Of a stretch of DNA of 64,000 bases, positions 10,410 to 21,560 are shown piece by piece (the first letter of the stretch is position 1; each line of letters opens with the position of its first letter). Source of the stretch: Endomychus coccineus. Its lineage: Eukaryota > Arthropoda > Insecta > Coleoptera > Endomychidae. The notes below the pieces were generated by a model that searched no databases, was not told the DNA's origin, and worked only from the letters and a program-made list of their open reading frames with translations. The DNA is taken from NCBI GenBank assembly GCA_958510875.1, contig OY294068.1, positions 22,176,297 to 22,240,296 on the forward strand, given 5' to 3'. Position numbers and translations under genes: made by a program.

Positions 10410-13400
10410 GTCGAGGAAATAAAGTAGAAAAAGTAGCAAAAAAATGGGCACAACCGATTTTGATAATTTTTTTTAATCGATTCTAGAAGTCATTTAAGAA
10501 AAGTGTTAATAATTTAATTTTTCATGATATGCATTTTAGGGTTTATACACACGAAAATGCATATTTTTGAATGCATTTTCAGGAGACAATATTGAAAATG
10601 TTGAAAAAATGGCCAAATATAGCCCATACAGGCCAAAACTATTCGGAGGTTTTTGGAATTGCTGATCACGATTATGGTGCCAGATTCGAACTACGACGCA
10701 CCTGGAGCTCAGAACATCCTGGTACTATCGTCGTTTCCTGGGAATTCGGGAAATTACCTTCGCAATTGAGTGAAACTTATTGGTGAGGTTCTCTTGAGGT
10801 TGCCAGTCATGATCATGACATCAATAGTTACCTGGTGGTCAGGATACCCTGATGAATTAAGTCATCTCCATGGATTGATTTTTAATATGCTCTGAAATTC
10901 TACCAGTTTGTCTCTCGGGTTTTTTTTGGAGCGCTGATCACTATTCTGGAGTTGGAATCAATCGACGATGCATCTTGTAAGCAGATCTGTGAATTCAAAA
11001 AATTTCTTTTGCACTGTAATCAAACTTGATTGATTGCAAAAAAAGTGCTAAAAAATATTAGTGAAATATTATTGATTTTAAATGTTGAAAATTTTAATAA
11101 TTAAGTTTGTTTTTTCAAGAATCAATCTACAACAGATAAGTTCCCAAGAAAAAACAATAAACTTCAACTTTTTGAATTATTTATCAGAAATATTCTTTAA
11201 GTAAAAATCATGTACTTTTCATTATTAATATTTTTGATTCCGACTCCAGATTCGTGATCAGCGCTCCAAAAATCCACGAGAGATGAATTTGGTTGCATAT
11301 CAGAGCATATTAAAAAACAATCCATGGAGATGATATAGATCATCAGGGTATCCTGACCACCAAGTGGCCACAACCAGCAAGTTCAAAAAAACTTCCCTCA
11401 TTCCAAAAGATAATTTCACGAATTCTCTGGAGACGACGATAGTACCAGAATGCCCTGAGCCCCAGGTGCGCGGTCGTTTGAATCTGGCACCGGATACGTA
11501 TTCAGCGGCCCCAAAAATCCCGAGATATGAATTTGGTTGCATTTTAGAGCCTATTTAAATATCCATCAGGGTATCCTGACCACCAAGTGGCCACAACCAG
11601 CAAGCTCAAAAAAACTTCCCTCATTCCAAAAGATAATTTCACGAATTCTCTGGAGACGACGATAGTACCAGAATGCCCTGAGCCCCAGGTGCGCGGTCGT
11701 TTCAATCTGGCACCGGATACGTATTCAGCGGCCCCAAAAATCCCGAGATATGAATTTGGTTGCATTTAAGAGCCTATTTAAATATCCATCAGGGTATCCT
11801 GACCACCAAGTGGCCACAACCAGCAAGCTCAAAAAAACTTCCTTCATTCCAAAAGATAATTTCACGAATTCTCTGGAGACGACGATAGTACCAGAATGCC
11901 CTGAGCCCCAGGTGCGCGGTCGTTTGAATCTGGCACCGGATACGTATTCAGCGGCCCCAAAAATCCCGAGATATGAATTTGGTTGCATTTAAGAGCCTAT
12001 TTAAATATCCATCAGGGTATCCTGACCACCAAGTGGCCACAACCAGCAAGCTCAAAAAAACTTCCTTCATTCCAAAAGATAATTTCACGAATTCTCTGGA
12101 GACGACGATAGTACCAGAATGCCCTGAGCCCCAGGTGCGCGGTCGTTTGAATCTGGCACCGGATACGTATTCAGCGGCCCCAAAAATCCCGAGATATGAA
12201 TTTGGTTGCATTTAAGAGCCTATTTAAATATCCATCAGGGTATCCTGACCACCAAGTGGCCACAACCAGCAAGCTCAAAAAAACTTCCTTCATTCCAAAA
12301 GATAATTTCACGAATTCTCTGGAGACGACGATAGTACCAGAATGCCCTGAGCCCCAGGTGCGCGGTCGTTTGAATCTGGCACCGGATACGTATTCAGCGG
12401 CCCCAAAAATCCCGAGATATGAATTTGGTTGCATTTTAGAGCCTATTTAAATATCCATCAGGGTATCCTGACCACCAAGTGGCCACAACCAGCAAGCTCA
12501 AAAAAACTTCCCTCATTCCAAAAGATAATTTCACGAATTCTCTGGAGACGACGATAGTACCAGAATGCCCTGAGCCCCAGGTGCGCGGTCGTTTCAATCT
12601 GGCACCGGATACGTATTCAGCGGCCCCAAAAATCCCGAGATATGAATTTGGTTGCATTTAAGAGCCTATTTAAATATCCATCAGGGTATCCTGACCACCA
12701 AGTGGCCACAACCAGCAAGCTCAAAAAAACTTCCTTCATTCCAAAAGATAATTTCACGAATTCTCTGGAGACGACGATAGTACCAGAATGCCCTGAGCCC
12801 CAGGTGCGCGGTCGTTTGAATCTGGCACCGGATACGTATTCAGCGGCCCCAAAAATCCCGAGATATGAATTTGGTTGCATTTAAGAGCCTATTTAAATAT
12901 CCATCAGGGTATCCTGACCACCAAGTGGCCACAACCAGCAAGCTCAAAAAAACTTCCTTCATTCCAAAAGATAATTTCACGAATTCTCTGGAGACGACGA
13001 TAGTACCAGAATGCCCTGAGCCCCAGGTGCGCGGTCGTTTCAATCTGGCACCGGATACGTATTCAGCGGCCCCAAAAATCCCGAGATATGAATTTGGTTG
13101 CATTTAAGAGCCTATTTAAATATCCATCAGGGTATCCTGACCACCAAGTGGCCACAACCAGCAAGCTCAAAAAAACTTCCTTCATTCCAAAAGATAATTT
13201 CACGAATTCTCTGGAGACGACGATAGTACCAGAATGCCCTGAGCCCCAGGTGCGCGGTCGTTTGAATCTGGCACCGGATACGTATTCAGCGGCCCCAAAA
13301 ATCCCGAGATATGAATTTGGTTGCATTTTAGAGCATATTAAAAAACAATCCATGGAGATGACCTAGGTCATCAGGGTACCCTGACCACCAGTTGTTACTA

Positions 13401-13811
13401 TTGAGTGTCATGGTTATGACCGGCAACCTCAAGAGAACTTCCCCAATAAGTTTCACCCCATTGCAAAAGATATTTTCCGAATTCCCTGGAGATGACGATA
13501 GTACCAGCATGTCCTGAGCCCCAGATGCATTGTAGTTCGAATCTGGTACCGAAACCGTGATTAGCAATCCCAAAAATCCCCGAATAAGAAATTCTGGCCT
13601 ATTTCGGCTATATTTGGCCATTTTTTCAACATTTCAATATTATCTCCTGAAAATGCATTCATAAAGATGCCTTTTGCTCTGTATAAATGCCAAAATGCAT
13701 ATCATGAAAAAATAAACTGGTAACATTTTTTTAAAATTACTTCTAGAATCGATTTTTAAAAAGTCATCGAAATCGGTTAGGCCGATTTTTTTTCTGCTTT
13801 ATTTCCTTGAC
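10410..13811. mobile_element. Foldback-type element with ~560-bp inverted arms and internal satellite
   Basis: The left arm (10410-10970) and right arm (11236-11345 joined to 13369-13811) are inverted, diverged copies of each other. They start with GTCGAGGAAATAAAG and GTCAAGGAAATAAAG and share, in order, ATCGATTCTAGAAGT, TCATGATATGCATTTT, TCAGGAGA/ATAAT and ATGGCCAAATATAG-type blocks. A short AT-rich spacer (10975-11235) separates the arms near the left end. The right arm contains nine near-identical 223-bp units where the left arm has one inverted counterpart (about 10640-10850). No transposase is encoded and no certain target duplication was seen, so the superfamily is unknown. Confidence 0.8.
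11341..13350. repeat. 223-bp tandem satellite, nine units
   Basis: The landmark CATCAGGGTATCCTGACCAC starts at 11341, 11564, 11787, 12010, 12233, 12456, 12679, 12902 and 13125: an exact 223-bp period nine times. Units differ only at a few diagnostic sites. Short frames occur in both strands of every unit, but they are mirror-like products of the repeat and carry no domain. The array is flanked on both sides by the same AGAGCATATTAAAAAACAAT block that occurs once, inverted, in the left arm. Confidence 0.97.
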
Positions 13812-13889
13812 TAATACCAAACGCTGGATTATTCATGTTAATCAGTCAGCAAAGTGCGAATTGTATCTCTTCCTTTACTAAGATGTGGC

Positions 13890-14345
13890 AAGAAGCCAAA
13901 TTAAGTTGAGGAATAATAAAATTCGAGTTTAACATCAACAACATTCAGGCTATTACGGGATATGGAAGCGTTTTGTATGCATACAACAAATATTCTGTAT
14001 AATCGTGAATCAAAGATAACTCCAATGTCTTTGATTTTACATGCTCGAGACAAAGCCGTGCCGTTTGGCTTCTGGTATATGAGACAGCAGTGAATTTGGA
14101 CATTTTCAGATCTAGTCCGTTTGATTGGCACCACGAGGGGAACCTATTTAGATCTGACTGTAATAAAATAGTGTCTGATATAGATTATAATCTGTAAATA
14201 GCTTCATATTATCCACATAAAGCGCACATTCCACCTGGAATATTCTGAAAATATCGTCACTGAAATTTATGAACAACAGAGGGCCCAAGGTGGAGCCCTG
14301 CGGGATACCATATATCACCTGAAGCGAAAAGAAACCAACTCAAAC
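13890..14345 (-). pseudogene. LINE RT fragment (Jockey/CR1-group), broken
   Basis: Reading the minus strand gives a GIPQGSTLGPLLFI block, then VECALYVDNMKLF where the second aspartate of the YVDD catalytic box has become Asn. After frameshifts comes KIKDIGVIFDSRL, the conserved palm/thumb boundary of many Jockey and CR1 LINEs. The frame 14134-13901 covers this last part. Neither an upstream endonuclease nor the rest of the RT is present. It differs in sequence from the neighbouring LINE at 14400-15210. Confidence 0.75.
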
Positions 14346-14399
14346 TGGTAATTGGCAAATTATGAATGCCTTTTTTTACAATTATAAGGTCTTTCTAGT

Positions 14400-15210
14400 C
14401 CAGATCGATCCGTAACGTCACAAACGTATAGTTCCAGACAGCTGTTTCGCTCTCCTCATAGAAGTTGAAGTTGTAAGTGTGACAACATCAATCAAACGAA
14501 TAGGGCTTTTCTGGATAGAATCCAAGAGCTTCAGCGCATGTTTGGGAGCCGAACTCCAAACATGTGAACAGTACTCTAGGAAAAGTCGAATCTGTGCTTT
14601 GTAGATCATGAGGAGCTGCTGGGATGTAAAGTGGCTCTTGGCACGCAATAGAAAACCAAGGTTTTTGTGAAGCGGTTTTCGCAATGAACCTCACATTATC
14701 GTCCCATGAGAGGATGCTGTTGGTGGTGATCCCGAGCATTGTTATGAAGGACTCCATAGGAATAGTTATACCTGACATCATAATATTAGAGATTGTGGGA
14801 TCCGCCTTCCTGGAGAAGACGCAAGCTTGAGTTTTGGTTGCATTAAAGTTTTCTGGATTATAATATCCCCATTTCAAAATCTTTGCCAGATCTTCATTAA
14901 TTGCGGCAACCTGCCTCTGTCTCGATCTTCTGGCTTTATTGGATGGCATAGAGGCTCCAGATGAGAAAGCGGTATGAAGTATACCATCATTTGCACAGCT
15001 GTGGACGGGACAGGTGGTCACTTATAGCCCATCGTTGATATGGAGCAGAAACAAAGATGGTGCCAAGACAGATCCCTGTGAACACCAGCGTCGATAGCCA
15101 TTGTATCGGAAGATACTTTGTCAACCATCACATGGAGTGATCTATCTGAGAGAAAAACCATATGATAGAAGTTTCCCAAGAAGGCTTTGGTGCCAGACTT
15201 GGTCAAACGC
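14400..15210 (-). pseudogene. LINE RT/thumb region, family A copy 1
   Basis: Frames 15021-14488 and 14684-14418 overlap through a frameshift and together cover RT palm to thumb. In order: a QGSVLAPSLFLLHIND-type block near 15070, CANDGILHTAF replacing the YADD box (catalytic Asp lost), ACVFSRKADPTISN, LGITTNSILSWDDNVRF, then FLEYCSHVWSSAPKH. The same family recurs at 45.9-48.9 kb (minus) and 63.3-63.8 kb (plus). The motif loss and frameshifts make it inactive. Confidence 0.85.
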
Positions 15211-15462
15211 TTCTGAAGTATCTCTGTTGAAGGTTGTCATAATCAGCATTCAACGAGGTAAAAAGACCAAAAAACCTCCCGTCATCTATGAATAGATGTC
15301 CCACTAAGAAATCAAGCAATGTACCACGTTGGGTCAAACGCTTTTGAAGTATCTCTATTGAAGGTTGTCATAATCAGCATTCAAAGAGGTAAGAAAACCA
15401 AAGAATCTCCCGCCATCTATGAATAGATGTCCCACTAAGAAATCAAGCAATGTACCACGTTG
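15201..15462. repeat. 131-bp tandem duplication
   Basis: Two direct copies, 15201-15331 and 15332-15462, each opening with GGTCAAACGCTT and closing with CAAGCAATGTACCACGTT. They differ at a handful of positions. The duplication lies at the 5' edge (in element sense) of the adjacent LINE fragment. Confidence 0.9.
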
Positions 15463-16275
15463 ACAGATTTCTCGAATTTTACTAAAAGTTATGGGGAATG
15501 AGAGACTACTCGAGTACGCCAGATAGCGACACTAACCCAAACCAACGCTAAGCTTTATTGAAGATAAAATTAATGATAAATGATAGTGTATTCAATAGAG
15601 CCCTCTCATAAATTTTATGTTCTATTGTCTCCTTAAAAGGTACACGCGAATACGTGTATTATAATAATGCGGCTCAGCCCACTACACAATTAAGCCTCGA
15701 CTTCAGATGTAGTACTCTATTTTACACGGATAGCGGTTGCTCGTAAATTATCTATCGAATAAATTATATATTATATCAGTACGGTTAACGGCATGTACTT
15801 AATTCGAACATAAACAGGATTGTTCGTACCGTCAAAACAAATTAAAGATGTTGAATATATTACTGTGCCGTTAATTTTATAGCTCCTACAGTCCAAAATC
15901 TGGTAGCTTATGAGTAATAAATTAATCTTCAAGAAAGTAATAGGCATATAACAGACCAGCTGTCCAATATTACGGGACATGAACGAAAGCTATCAAAATC
16001 ATCATACATCTGTAGGTTTTGGGAAGACATGAAATAATTAAAATAACTGATCGCCAAGTCGATGCTGATCAGGATATTGATCTCTGGTTTCAATCCAAAG
16101 ATGGACTATAAATGAAGGTTTATATCTCCATGATGACATGCATGTATCAAAATCACCATACTATCTATGAGTGGTAAATAATGTCATAAATAATTAAAAA
16201 AAAATTGTTAATGTTTCATTGTTGATCTGAATCTTTTATTATAACTGAATACGTATTTGTGAAATAACCTTGAGC
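15463..16275. other. No gene recognised
   Basis: AT-rich sequence; the 69-codon minus frame at 15771-15980 has no recognisable feature. Confidence 0.4.
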
Positions 16276-17050
16276 AACTAGGGGAGTACCGTCTATACCT
16301 CATATAATACAAGGCTATCAAATATTCTCTAGATACAAGGCCTGAACGCTTATAAACGGGAGTGTTCCGTCATCTACAAGAGGCTTACGAGTCTTACGAC
16401 AGTCCCCGTTCAGAGTTTATGGCGCATGGCTGGTTCTTTTGGAAAATTATGTTGCACCTGTTCCTCAAGTGCTCATGTGTGATTGGAAAGCGTTTTACCT
16501 GTAAATAAGGGTGTTTAAAAGTGTTATGACTGAATAATCTGCGCTGCAATATTGCTTCTTAGTGAATGTTTATGTTTGGTTCTTCCCGCGTTTTGTGTTG
16601 TATGTACAGTTTACTGACATTTGCTAGTTAATTATGCCGAATAAATGCTGTACATCTGGAGAAACTAGGGGAGTACTGCCCATATCTCCTATAATACAAG
16701 GCTATCCAATACCCTATAGATACAAAGCCTGAATGCTTGGTACAAACGTAAGTGGTCTGTCATCAACAAGAGGCGCATGGCTGGGGTTGAGTGTGACAGG
16801 TGATAAACATTACTGTTTGACAGAGTCGTATCTATTTCTTCTGGAAAATTATGTTGCGTCTGTTCCTTGAGCATCCATGTGTGATTGGAAAGTGTGTTTA
16901 CCTGAAATAAGCTTGTTTAGAAGTGTTATTACTGCATAAAGTGCGTTGCAAAATGGCTTCTTAGTGAATGTTTGTGTTTGGTTCTTTCCGCGTTTTGTGT
17001 TGTACGTACAGTTTACCGACATTTGATAGTTAATTTTGCCTATTAAATGT
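16276..17050 (+). repeat. Tandem duplication of a THAP/P-like 5' region
   Basis: Two ~387-bp copies, 16276-16662 and 16663-17050, start with AACTAGGGGAGTAC and each end at the start of a THAP-type coding motif. The copies are about 80-85 percent similar by eye, with small indels. Each contains the same TTCCCGCGTTTTGTGTTGTA-like block shortly before the coding start. Confidence 0.85.
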
Positions 17051-17305
17051 TGTGCGTTTGGCTGCAATGAGCCAAAATTTCAAAAGTTTAGTTCTCTAAA
17101 AATAATAAGCTACGGATCTGAGAACAACAATAACAACAAAATTCTAGTTGATGGTATCGTAGTAATTGTAAACTTAGATAAACCACGTCTTAATCCAGCT
17201 TCTGTCCCCTGTAATTTTCCTAATTGTTCGGAAAATTTTTCTAAATCTAAATTCAGATGTGAAACTTGCAATAAAAAACTGCTTCGAGCAGAACGTAATA
17301 AATAA
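17037..17305 (+). pseudogene. THAP-domain (P-element-like) transposase remnant
   Basis: The frame opens PIKCCAFGCNEPKF, the signature start of THAP zinc-finger domains (Cys pair at the N-terminus). The initiating codon is TTG in this copy; the upstream copy at about 16634 keeps ATG and reads MPNKCCTSGE. The rest of the C2CH finger is missing, and after a low-complexity NNNNN stretch comes LNPASVPCNFPNCSENFSK, reminiscent of the linker downstream of THAP domains. The frame stops at 17305. I read this as an internally deleted P-superfamily transposon, but a THAP host pseudogene is possible. Confidence 0.5.
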
Positions 17306-19390
17306 TTTGGCGATAGCGATTGAACAAAGTAGGCAACAATATTTGCACTATCGAAGCTCTGTATTTCGCAAATTTTGATGAATTTATAGAAAAACCATCA
17401 CCACTACCAGCAGGTCTGGTTTAAAATAATTGAAATAGAGAAAGTGACATTTTTCAGATTAATAGATAATCCTGGTCAAACAATAACTTACGCTTCTACA
17501 TTTTATTCTATGGTTATTATTTTCATATTTATATCAAGTCCTCATGATTATTAATCCATAGTTTTCTTTTTAACAACAGTTTCATACGATCAACTAACAT
17601 CCTAATATTTATTCTCTAAATTTATAATTAAAAAAGTTAATAAATTCATTTTTATTTTGGATAATTTCATTTAGTAGTGGATTTAAAATTGATAAAGCCA
17701 CCACAGGTACACCTACAAAAACACATATTTTCTCAGATTCTGTCTTTAAGCGGCAAGATTAATTTTTGGATAGTTGTTTTCAGTATAATAGACATTGTGA
17801 ATATATAATTTCAAAAATCCTCCCTCATCTTACCAATTTTGAGTTTACAAGTGATTCATAATTCCTTGAGATCTAATGGATCATTTTTACAAAGCTCAAG
17901 CTTTTTATTTCAGATTTGTGGAATACGAGTATGATTGATTGATTGGATCGGTTGTTCCGTACTCTGCGGGCTCAGATCCATTGCTGAGCAGTATCTCAAC
18001 GCTGTTCATTGAATTGCCTCTGGATATTACGATCAAGACGGTTAGTTGCTCTAGTTGCAAAATGATCGTAATACAAATTAAGTATTAGATGACGTGAATT
18101 GAAATATGAGCTATTTGCCTGCAAAACAGGATCGTCTCTTTTAAGTTGCATAAGTTAGTTTATGTACGTGTTAGATGAATCGTAGCCCCTCTTCGAAGTA
18201 TAACATACAGCTACACCCACTCTTGCGAAGCAGAATGCAAAGACAAAGACGTAGAACGACTGAAAACTCGTTCATGTCGCCTTGTTGTCTTGGAACTTTG
18301 GCGTGTTTTGAATACCATATACGAAACTAATATCGTACAACGTCAGTTTCATATAACTAGCATGGAGTTTACAACGGTAGTAGTTCATTGCAATGAAGAT
18401 AACTTCTGCCAGTTATTTCAGCAGTTCTGGATCACTGCCATGACATAAAACCGAGCCTCCTAGTAAATTCTATCTTACCATGACGTTTGACTGTTATTCG
18501 TAAATTTACTGTGTTACTGGGGAGTGATAATCGAAAACAGGACCTTATACGAGTAGATATAAAAGACAAAATTCCTTTCTGCGACGTTGATTACAACTAA
18601 AGAAGCTACCTTGCAAAACCTAGTACTTACCTAAGCTTCTAACCCAAAAGATTTACTTACGTTCAATATGTAAAATTATTTATAATCGTATGTCTTCATT
18701 TCCAGGTAATAATTAAAGTTTATATGTAAAATTTCATTTTTCATTTATATCATATACATGTTCAACATTTGAAATTCATGGAGCTGCAAAGTAGTTATTC
18801 TAATGGTGAGGAATATGTAACTTTAGATAAAATATGGTAAAAAATTGTTTAAATAAATGGATATGTTTTAAATGTTTGATGCTTATGCAATTATAAGGAA
18901 TTGATGACATCTAGTGGTAAAGTGATGAAACCATATGATGTTAAGTAGAGAGAACTTTGGAGTTTCAATAGAATATAATAGTTTCCTGTGAAATGATTAT
19001 AATATTGAATATTGTTAAAACTTTAAATTATATTTTTGCTGGAAAAAGTTCAGGTTGTAGATGGAAACAAATTAAGTTAGAGAACATAAACAATTGATTA
19101 TGAAAATTTTGTTATTCCAACTAACAAAAATGTTACCGTCCCTTAAACTTGGACGAGGTTGGAAAGAAGATCTCATAAAGCAGTAAATGAGAATTTCGGT
19201 TTTACTTATGTTCACCCAGATCAATAATTATTCCGTTATCTCACCAAGACCAGTCTAAAAAGACATATCTTTTACAAATGTATATGAGGAAAGTCAAAGA
19301 AAGGAGATACCATGCAACCACAAGGATAATTGCTAGGTTAAACAAGTCTTAGAAAACGACATAAACCGTTCTGACTACAAACTTGACAAT
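17306..19390. other. No gene recognised
   Basis: About 2.1 kb of AT-rich sequence. The first 100 bases may still belong to the THAP remnant. Nothing else is supported. Confidence 0.4.
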
Positions 19391-19621
19391 TTACGTATTC
19401 CCTGTCGACAATAATCTTTCAATAGAGGCAATTAATATCAGAAGAGAAGAACTATTTGAATTCAGCTGACACCAGTTTTCGCGCAAAATAAATAATCGAT
19501 TTTCTATTGTAAGATAGATGTCAGTCATAGTCTCATTCCAAGTTAATCTAAAATTCCGAGCTGAAACTGTTATTAAGATTATTCCCGCAATTATTAGACA
19601 AAATAACGTATAACGTTGCAC
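19391..19621 (-). CDS. Small ORF with signal-peptide-like start, doubtful
   Basis: A 76-codon frame begins with a hydrophobic stretch, RYTLFCLIIAGIILITVSA, that would pass for a signal peptide, followed by a polar part with NRLFILRENW. A diverged paralogous stretch lies about 400 bp away (19870-20050, minus), where NQLFILREV is preserved but stops interrupt the frame. The product is unrecognised. It may be a small secreted-protein exon or simply one copy of an old non-coding repeat with a chance frame. Confidence 0.2.
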   Translation of the reverse strand: MQRYTLFCLIIAGIILITVSARNFRLTWNETMTDIYLTIENRLFILRENWCQLNSNSSSLLILIASIERLLSTGNT

Positions 19622-20650
19622 ACAATCATATATTTGACCAGCCGAAGTGTCGGAAAGCTATGTTGAGGGAGCGCGGGAAGTCAGTGATCGAAGGATCACA
19701 GTTCATTATTTATTGTACTATTAAATTAAACAAATAAAACGAATAACATGAATCAATAAAGAACATTTTAATCTTATGCAATTCAACTAGATCTTATTTT
19801 TTCCAAAACTATTCCGAATTTAAACCAATCGGGATTTCACAGCTGGTGGTAATAATAGTTTATGCTAGTTACCGGTAGATCTAGGAACAAACTTCACGCA
19901 AAATGAATAATTGATTTGTGTTTGAAAAGGTTGACCATCTTTGTTTCAATGTTAATAACCAGCTCTTACCATCACTCCATTGTCGACTATTACTAAAATA
20001 AACATTACTTTTCTAGTTGTTCGAATAAGAATGAGGCAATAGCCCATGAAGGAGCATAACTTACCAGTGCTAGTGTAATAAATATTAATAATATTGGACA
20101 CTTAGAATAACACAACTAATCATTGCTTGATTAATTGAAGAATAATATTTCGATGACTATCCATTGTTTAATAAAGTTGCATATAATGATTGGTGAGTGG
20201 TAGTTAATACTAAACGTTTCATGGAAATGAGGAAGTAGTCTACAGTCTTGTGTCGCCTCCGGTAGCAATGCGAGTATCGAGCAATAGTAATTTGCTGTTG
20301 AACAATTAACCCTCTCGCATGTGGCCAGTTCCTCTAATTGACATCGTAATCATATGTCTGGAGGCGTATTCGGTTTCACCAGTGAAAAATAATGTAAATA
20401 GAACCACAGTATTGAATACAGTTTATTTTAATAACCAATCGTACTATTGGAAGCTTTAGAAAATCGTTCAAATACGGTTTCTCATTCTAATGTAACATTT
20501 GATGTATATATCTGGCGCTGCTGGAACCTCAGGTTAAACCGTGGAATATATTCAAAATTTTGGCAATCGATATATTTTCACCCCTAGCACTTCATTTTCA
20601 TTTCAAATTGGTCAAGGAGAATCTCCTACAAATTACTTCAATTTTGTAAT
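19622..20650. other. No gene; diverged second copy of the 19.4-19.6 kb segment
   Basis: 19870-20050 aligns with the small ORF region in the same orientation, but its frame is interrupted. The remainder shows nothing recognisable. Confidence 0.35.
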
Positions 20651-21560
20651 ACAATGTTAAATACCAAAACTTTTGACAGCTTGAATCACCCAAAGCTACG
20701 GAGTTCGTGGAGCCTCTTAGAATCTCATCAAATCATATTTCTGTAATGGTACTCAATTTGTCAGAATACAGACGATCATCACATCTTACATGTCTGAAAC
20801 CGCCAACGTGATCAATGGTGTTCCGCAGGGTTTCATTCCCGGGTCTTCATTGTTCATAATATTTATCAATGACCTTCCAAATATATTGAATGAAGAACTT
20901 CAATTTCCTTTCAGTTATGCTGATGATACTAATACTGTAAAATCGATAAGTGATAATGACTTCAGTACTGAAGATACCACAAACTCATTAAAAAGCATAA
21001 ATAATTATTTTGTTAGAAATAACCTAACTCTTAACTTTAGTAAGACCTCGTGCATCCTATTTAGAACAGTTAAACATAATGTATATCCTCATCTAAAGTA
21101 TGGGATGTTATTTGGGGGACACAGCCCACATGTCAAAAAAATTGTTATTATCCAAAAATTCATTATTCGCATCATGTGCAAAATAAGAGCATAAGTTTCT
21201 TGCAGAGGATAGTTCAAAAAGAACTCATTTCTTTCCGTCTATGAAATCTACATATCAGAATGTTTACTTTTCATGAGAAATCAACCAGCTTTATTTTATC
21301 AAAGTGATCATAGAAGCTGTTATGACACAAGAAATGCTAATATGCTTGTATATCCAAATAATCGATTAACATTAACCGAAAGAGGTCCATTGTACTCTGC
21401 CACTAAATTTTTAACATTCTGCCGAATCGTATAAAATATGTAAGAGATTTCAAAATTATCGATAAAGAACTCTCTCAGTCTCTGCAATGTATACTAACTG
21501 ATTTCAAATGTTATATTTTAACAGAAAAAAAGAATTCAAAGTTCGTTCTTGAAAATGGGC
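20650..21560 (+). mobile_element. LINE fragment (CR1/Jockey-group)
   Basis: Plus-strand LINE ORF2 remnant. Frames before 20790 contribute the RT segment upstream of the catalytic box. The ORF 20790-21194 covers the palm, and frames after 21194 continue with a C-terminal tail reading FFPSM, then FMRNQPALFYQSDHRS-like and GPLYSATKF-like blocks after frameshifts. No clear 5' end, poly-A or target duplication was found. Confidence 0.8.
20790..21194 (+). pseudogene. LINE reverse transcriptase, palm with in-frame deletion
   Basis: 134 codons. Residues 8-30 hold NGVPQGFIPGSSLFIIFIND, and FSYADDTNTVKSI at about residues 40-52 keeps the catalytic YADD. After LNFSKTSCILFRTVKHNVYP the sequence jumps directly to HLKYGMLFGGHSPHVKKIV, which in related LINEs lies several dozen residues further on. 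Much of the thumb is therefore missing, without a frameshift. Flanking RT sequence is present only in broken frames. Confidence 0.85.

Noticed and set aside
11341..13350. CRISPR array
   Set aside because: Whole 223-bp units are nearly identical with no variable spacers, and the genome is eukaryotic.
11300..13366. Repeated 60-97-codon ORFs on both strands, looking like a gene family
   Set aside because: They arise from the 223-bp period, mirror each other on opposite strands and have no domain; the repeat alone explains them.
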